Of a stretch of DNA of 64,000 bases, positions 60,828 to 64,000 are shown one piece after another (position 1 is the first letter of the stretch; each line of letters begins with the position of its first letter). Source of the DNA: Bacteroidales bacterium (GTDB lineage Bacteria > Bacteroidota > Bacteroidia > Bacteroidales > UBA932); the NCBI GenBank assembly GCA_017554305.1, contig JAFZIN010000012.1:59102-123101 (forward strand), read 5' to 3'. The notes beneath the pieces are model-generated. The model had not been told where the DNA came from. It searched no databases and saw nothing but the letters and a program-made list of their open reading frames with translations. The position numbers and the translations under genes are program-made.

Positions 60828-62219
60828 TTAACCTTTCATGGCTGCCTCAACTTCCTTTACTGTAATAGGAAGTCTCTTTGCTCCAAGCAGACGGTTACCT
60901 GTCTTTGTAATGAGAACGTCATCCTCCAGACGGATACCGCCAAAGTCATAATACTCTTTAAGACGTGCAAAGTTTATGAACTGAGCACAGGTTTTCTCCT
61001 TCTTCCATTTCTCAATTAAAGCAGGAATGAAGTAGATACCGGGCTCGTCTGTAATTACGTTACCCTCAACCAGTTTGCGGGCCATGCGTAGAGATCTGTA
61101 ACCAAACTTGCTGCTTCTCTTTGCGGCACTTCCGTAGCCAACGTAATCTTCTCCGTAGTTCTCCATATCGTGAACGTCCAATCCCATATTGTGTCCCAAT
61201 CCGTGAGGCATAAAGAGAGCGGGAGCACCTGCTTCCACAGCCTCCTCTACATCTCCCTTCATAAGACCGAGAGCTTTAAGGCGCTCAGCCATAAGACGGT
61301 ACACTGCAACGTGAACGTCAAAGTATGCTACGCCAGGCTTTGCAAGCTTGAGAGCCAGGTTGTTACAGTCACATACAATCTGATATATCTCCTTCTGCTT
61401 GGTGGTAAATTTTCCGCTGCAAGGCATTGTACGTGTAAAGTCTGAACAGTAGTTGTTATTGTTCTCCGCACCTGCATCTACGGTAAGCAGATTTCCCTTT
61501 GTGATGATTCCGCTATGATCATGATTATGAAGTGTTTCTCCGTGCTGTGAGAGAATGGTTGCAAAGGAGACGCCGGCACCGTTGCTCATTGCAATGCCGT
61601 CCATCATTCCGGCAAGACTCTGCTCTGTTACTCCCGGTTTGCAGTTCTGCATTACAAAGTAGTGCATTGCATAACCAATGTTGCAGGCATGGTCTATCTC
61701 TGCAATCTCATATTTGTCCTTTACAATTCTTTGGCTTACAGCTGCTTTTATGAGTTTAACGGAAGCGTGTTTCTGCAATGCTCCTACAGGAATTCCCAAC
61801 AGTTCTGAGAGGAACAGCTTAACCTGATATCTGTAAGGAGCAATGTAGTGAATCTTTCTTCCGGCCTTAATTGCAGCCTTAATGTATTTGCTCAAATCTG
61901 AGAGTTTCTTTGTCTTTTTAACTCCCACTTCAGCGGCCTTATCTGCAACTGATTTCTGAGGGCCCATCCAAATGATGTCATCTATAGAGACATCGTTTCC
62001 AAAGATTATATCCTCTCCCTTATCTGCATCAATCACACCGGCAAAATCCGGATCCTGAATGCCGAAGAAATAGAGGAATGTGCTGTCCTGGCGGAACTTA
62101 TAAGTGTTATCCTGATAGTTTGCAGGAGCCTCGCTGTTACCCAGCATTAGGATTATCCCGCTCTCAATGTCTTTTGCAAGAATCTGACGTCTTGTCTTAT
62201 ATACGCTCTTTGGAAACAT
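60828..62219 (-). CDS. pepP: Xaa-Pro aminopeptidase (aminopeptidase P)
   Basis: A 463-residue metallopeptidase of family M24B. The N-terminal creatinase-like domain includes YKFRQDSTFLYFFGIQDPDF. Metal ligands: LLTVDAGAENNNNYCSDFTR (two Asp), MPHGLGHNMGLDVHDME (His), NVITDEPGIYF (Glu) and GGIRLEDDVLIT (Glu). It removes the N-terminal residue when Pro is next. Cytoplasmic; isolated gene. Confidence 0.95.
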   Translation of the reverse strand: MFPKSVYKTRRQILAKDIESGIILMLGNSEAPANYQDNTYKFRQDSTFLYFFGIQDPDFAGVIDADKGEDIIFGNDVSIDDIIWMGPQKSVADKAAEVGVKKTKKLSDLSKYIKAAIKAGRKIHYIAPYRYQVKLFLSELLGIPVGALQKHASVKLIKAAVSQRIVKDKYEIAEIDHACNIGYAMHYFVMQNCKPGVTEQSLAGMMDGIAMSNGAGVSFATILSQHGETLHNHDHSGIITKGNLLTVDAGAENNNNYCSDFTRTMPCSGKFTTKQKEIYQIVCDCNNLALKLAKPGVAYFDVHVAVYRLMAERLKALGLMKGDVEEAVEAGAPALFMPHGLGHNMGLDVHDMENYGEDYVGYGSAAKRSSKFGYRSLRMARKLVEGNVITDEPGIYFIPALIEKWKKEKTCAQFINFARLKEYYDFGGIRLEDDVLITKTGNRLLGAKRLPITVKEVEAAMKG

Positions 62220-62337
62220 AATTTTTTGATTTTAGTTTCTCAAAGATACAAAAAAGCACGTTGGTAAGGCGCACAGTAACATAAAAAATCCTAACTTGCA
62301 TAGGCGAAAAAAGCATGTTCCACTAATATTAAACTAT

Positions 62338-63000
62338 ATGAAAAAGGTTATCACTTCAATTTTTCTTCTATGTATTTGTTCCATCTCTTTTGCTCAGACA
62401 GGCAATGGGAGTCTTGGTCTTGTAAGGATAAACGGAACTGTAAATTTTTATAACTCTGTTCATTATTATAATGATAATAAAAATCAGAGAAATGGAACTG
62501 CTGGTTTTTCCACAGAAATTGGAGCAAAGCAATTCCTTGGAAAGAGTCTTTTCTTTCTTGAAGAAACAGCCGGATTTGTATTCTCTGAATTACCACTCCC
62601 TAAATATCCTTTTGTAGTAGGAGTAGGAGGTGGCGATACTTATCCTCTTATAGATAAAGGTAACGAACTAGGTTTTTTGTGTTCTACGGTAATAGGTTAT
62701 CAAATTCCAATAAAAAACAATCTCAGCATTGATGTATTTGCCGGACCGGATTTTCGTTATTTGTTCAAGTATAATGCAAAATTTGGAAACCTAAAACAAG
62801 AATTGCCTCTTTATAAGGCAAATCTGAGGTTGAAGGCGGGAGCCGGCTTAAACATTCAGAATTGGAATGTATCATTATTTGTAAGTCCAGATTTACTTGA
62901 CAGGGGTAAGGGCTATTATAGGTATAGCGGTGATGGTACATTTAGATACAGAACCATTCAAGTAGGTTTTGGAATAACCTATTACTTCAAATGGAATTGA
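62338..63000 (+). CDS. Exported outer-membrane-like protein
   Basis: A 220-residue protein from the ATG at 62338 (MKKVITSIFLLCICSISFAQ, a signal peptide). Strands such as FLEETAGFVFSELPL, SIDVFAGPDFRYLF and KAGAGLNIQNWNVSLFV, ending VGFGITYYFKW, indicate a small beta barrel of the Bacteroidota type. An upstream extension with a basic, non-signal N-terminus was not used. Function unknown. Confidence 0.65.
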   Translation: MKKVITSIFLLCICSISFAQTGNGSLGLVRINGTVNFYNSVHYYNDNKNQRNGTAGFSTEIGAKQFLGKSLFFLEETAGFVFSELPLPKYPFVVGVGGGDTYPLIDKGNELGFLCSTVIGYQIPIKNNLSIDVFAGPDFRYLFKYNAKFGNLKQELPLYKANLRLKAGAGLNIQNWNVSLFVSPDLLDRGKGYYRYSGDGTFRYRTIQVGFGITYYFKWN

Positions 63001-63100
63001 TGGTATCAATGAAAGAAAGCTCCTTCTGGAGCTCGCGCCAGGGGCGCGCGGGGTTTGGGGCTGTGCCCCAATAAAAAAAGAGGCCGTTTGCGGCTTTCAT

Positions 63101-63139
63101 GTACAAAAATAGGCTCCTTTCGGAAGCCTATTTTTGTAC
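63101..63139. repeat. Long inverted repeat
   Basis: GTACAAAAATAGGCT (63101-63115) faces AGCCTATTTTTGTAC (63125-63139) across 9 bp that can extend the stem by one bulge. It could act as a bidirectional terminator, or be the relic of a small mobile element. Confidence 0.6.
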
Positions 63140-63251
63140 CCGGAGCCGTGGTTACATTATTGGTGGCTGTTGTGAGTTGTTTTAAGTAACCGAAGGAATT
63201 GATTTCCCGTGAGTTAAGTCACATAATCGTGAGGTGAAATAATTACCGGAA

Positions 63252-63302
63252 AAGGTGACCGAAAGTGACCGAATTTGCAGCAAGGTGACCAAAAGTGACC
63301 GA
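63252..63302 (+). repeat. 21-bp direct repeat made of GTGACC units at multiples of 10 bp
   Basis: GTGACC starts at 63255, 63265, 63285 and 63295. The two halves (63252-63272 and 63282-63302) agree except for one base and are 30 bp apart. They end 11 bp before the -7 box at 63313-63320, so they occupy the place of an operator. Confidence 0.6.
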
Positions 63303-63355
63303 GAAAAAGTTGTATCTTTGTGTTTGATAAATCGGAATTTACCGGCTTCTTCCCC

Positions 63356-64000
63356 TCAATCAATCGACGCCAATGCAATAAACTTATCTCCCAGCGGGTA
63401 CTGGGGATAGCTACGCTCAGTGTTGACGCGGATGAGCGTGGTATCCGGGAAGGAGGCGGCCATGCGCTCGAAGGGGAAACGGATGATGGTGGGGGTGTTG
63501 AAACCGACACCGTATTCCAGCAGGACCAGTTTCTTGTCCCGGGCTTTCTCCAGGAAGTGGTAATAGTCATTGGCGCGGGCGTGCCAGCGCTCATCTTCTA
63601 CAAAGTATCGGTCTTTGCGTACATTGATTTCCATCGGTCCTCCACAGACGGGACAGACGGGAACCAGTTCTGACGGGATACGACAGTCGTGTTGCTGGGC
63701 TACCATCTGCTTAACCAAACTCTCGTTGCTGTAGCGTATGGGGTGGCATGCGGTGGCGCATTGCATCAAGCCGTAATCACCCTGTACTTCAAAGACCTTT
63801 TCTTCCGGAAAACCAGCTTTGATGAACTGGCCGTCCACGTTGGTGGTAATGACGAAGTACTCCTTGCCCTGAACAAGTTCCAGCAGCCTTTTGTAAAGCG
63901 GAAGTCCCTCCGGGGCGAAGCGGGCATAATCGATATGGCGGGACCAGTAGGCCCACTTCTCTTCTTCGGATTGGAAGGGATAGAAGGACGACGTATAGAG
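63356..64000 (-). CDS. Sir2-family protein, class M-like, partial (C-terminal part)
   Basis: 214 residues of open frame run to the right edge; the N-terminus lies outside. YFVITTNVDGQFIKAGF and VFEVQGDYGLMQC resemble sirtuins of the M class, where the catalytic His of the Sir2 core is replaced by Gln (here in QGD). Two Cys pairs (CATAC and CPVCGG) can bind zinc. Class M sirtuins act as ADP-ribosyltransferases on lipoylated GcvH-like proteins with macrodomain partners in other bacteria. Codon use is richer in CTG, CGC and GGC than in neighbouring genes. The internal GTG at 63838 is not the start. Confidence 0.75.
   Translation of the reverse strand, partial: LYTSSFYPFQSEEEKWAYWSRHIDYARFAPEGLPLYKRLLELVQGKEYFVITTNVDGQFIKAGFPEEKVFEVQGDYGLMQCATACHPIRYSNESLVKQMVAQQHDCRIPSELVPVCPVCGGPMEINVRKDRYFVEDERWHARANDYYHFLEKARDKKLVLLEYGVGFNTPTIIRFPFERMAASFPDTTLIRVNTERSYPQYPLGDKFIALASID

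Larger units (their letters stand above)
63001..63355. other. Intergenic region with repeats, before the acquired gene
   Basis: 355 bp with no gene. It contains a G+C-rich patch (63030-63070), a near-perfect inverted repeat (63101-63139), and phased direct repeats (63252-63302) ahead of a TATCTTTG -7 box at 63313-63320 that faces right into the 3' end of the convergent Sir2 gene. No product follows this promoter, so it may be left from a deleted gene. Confidence 0.5.

Overview
The window looks like a chromosomal segment of a Bacteroidales bacterium (phylum Bacteroidota), mid-40s % G+C by eye. Support comes from a SusC/SusD pair, promoters of the Bacteroidota type (a -33 TTTG and a -7 TAnnTTTG box, seen many times), almost no Shine-Dalgarno sequences, lipoproteins and outer-membrane families restricted to this phylum (DUF5723, Cbp1-type adhesin, DUF4251, MG2/plug protein), a radical-SAM/lipoprotein pair, and a DAHP synthase fused to chorismate mutase. 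I cannot name the genus. No rRNA, CRISPR array, insertion sequence or prophage was seen.

Layout. 1-2.5 kb: edge of an acyl-ligase / acyl-carrier protein / ketosynthase cluster, probably aryl-polyene or flexirubin type, that continues off the left end. 2.5-5 kb: a lipoprotein, a secreted protein, a RelB/PIN toxin-antitoxin pair and an orphan HicB-like regulator. 5-9 kb: comM-like ATPase, an unknown protein with a candidate antisense promoter, and a secreted WG-repeat-like protein behind a striking 10-bp-phased TTTGA repeat. 9-19 kb: housekeeping genes (tsaE, nagX-like, rsmE, DUF5723 porin-like protein, tsaC, EEP phosphatase, rhomboid, mutL, ispF). 19.1-19.3 kb: tRNA-Gln and tRNA-Met. 19.3-26 kb: envelope proteins, an SGNH-nitroreductase fusion, a 17-residue-repeat protein, the radical SAM/lipoprotein pair, umuDC, and a coiled-coil adhesin. 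26.4-30.6 kb: ssb, cysS, eno and a SIMPL protein.

30.6-34.8 kb holds a shortened S10 operon: its own promoter, then L3-L4-L23-L2-S19-L22-S3, then a strong terminator. rpsJ is missing in front and rplP-rpmC-rpsQ and the spc genes behind, so the usual cluster is split. 34.8-37.5 kb: FadL-type porin and a serine hydrolase. 37.5-43.3 kb: the common aromatic pathway, aroB, an aroD-aroA fusion and aroC on the minus strand, and DAHP synthase-chorismate mutase on the plus strand. The latter is preceded by what reads as a complete ribosome-mediated attenuator: a 19-residue leader peptide with Tyr-Cys-Tyr-Ser-Trp, an antiterminator and a terminator. 43.2-47.4 kb: dus, then rplM-rpsI-rpsB-tsf. 47.4-53.9 kb: MG2/plug protein, serine hydrolase lipoprotein, lpxK and a sugar MFS transporter. 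54-60.7 kb: susC-susD-lipoprotein and a DUF4251 protein. 60.8-63 kb: aminopeptidase P and a small outer-membrane protein.

The last 1 kb differs. A 355-bp intergenic stretch with inverted and 10-bp-phased direct repeats leads to the 3' part of a Sir2-family gene with higher G+C and different codon use, suggesting acquired DNA. The points most worth following up are the aromatic-pathway attenuator, the radical SAM/lipoprotein system, three places where short direct repeats sit at exact 10-bp spacing in front of promoters, the split S10 operon, and the two gene fusions.
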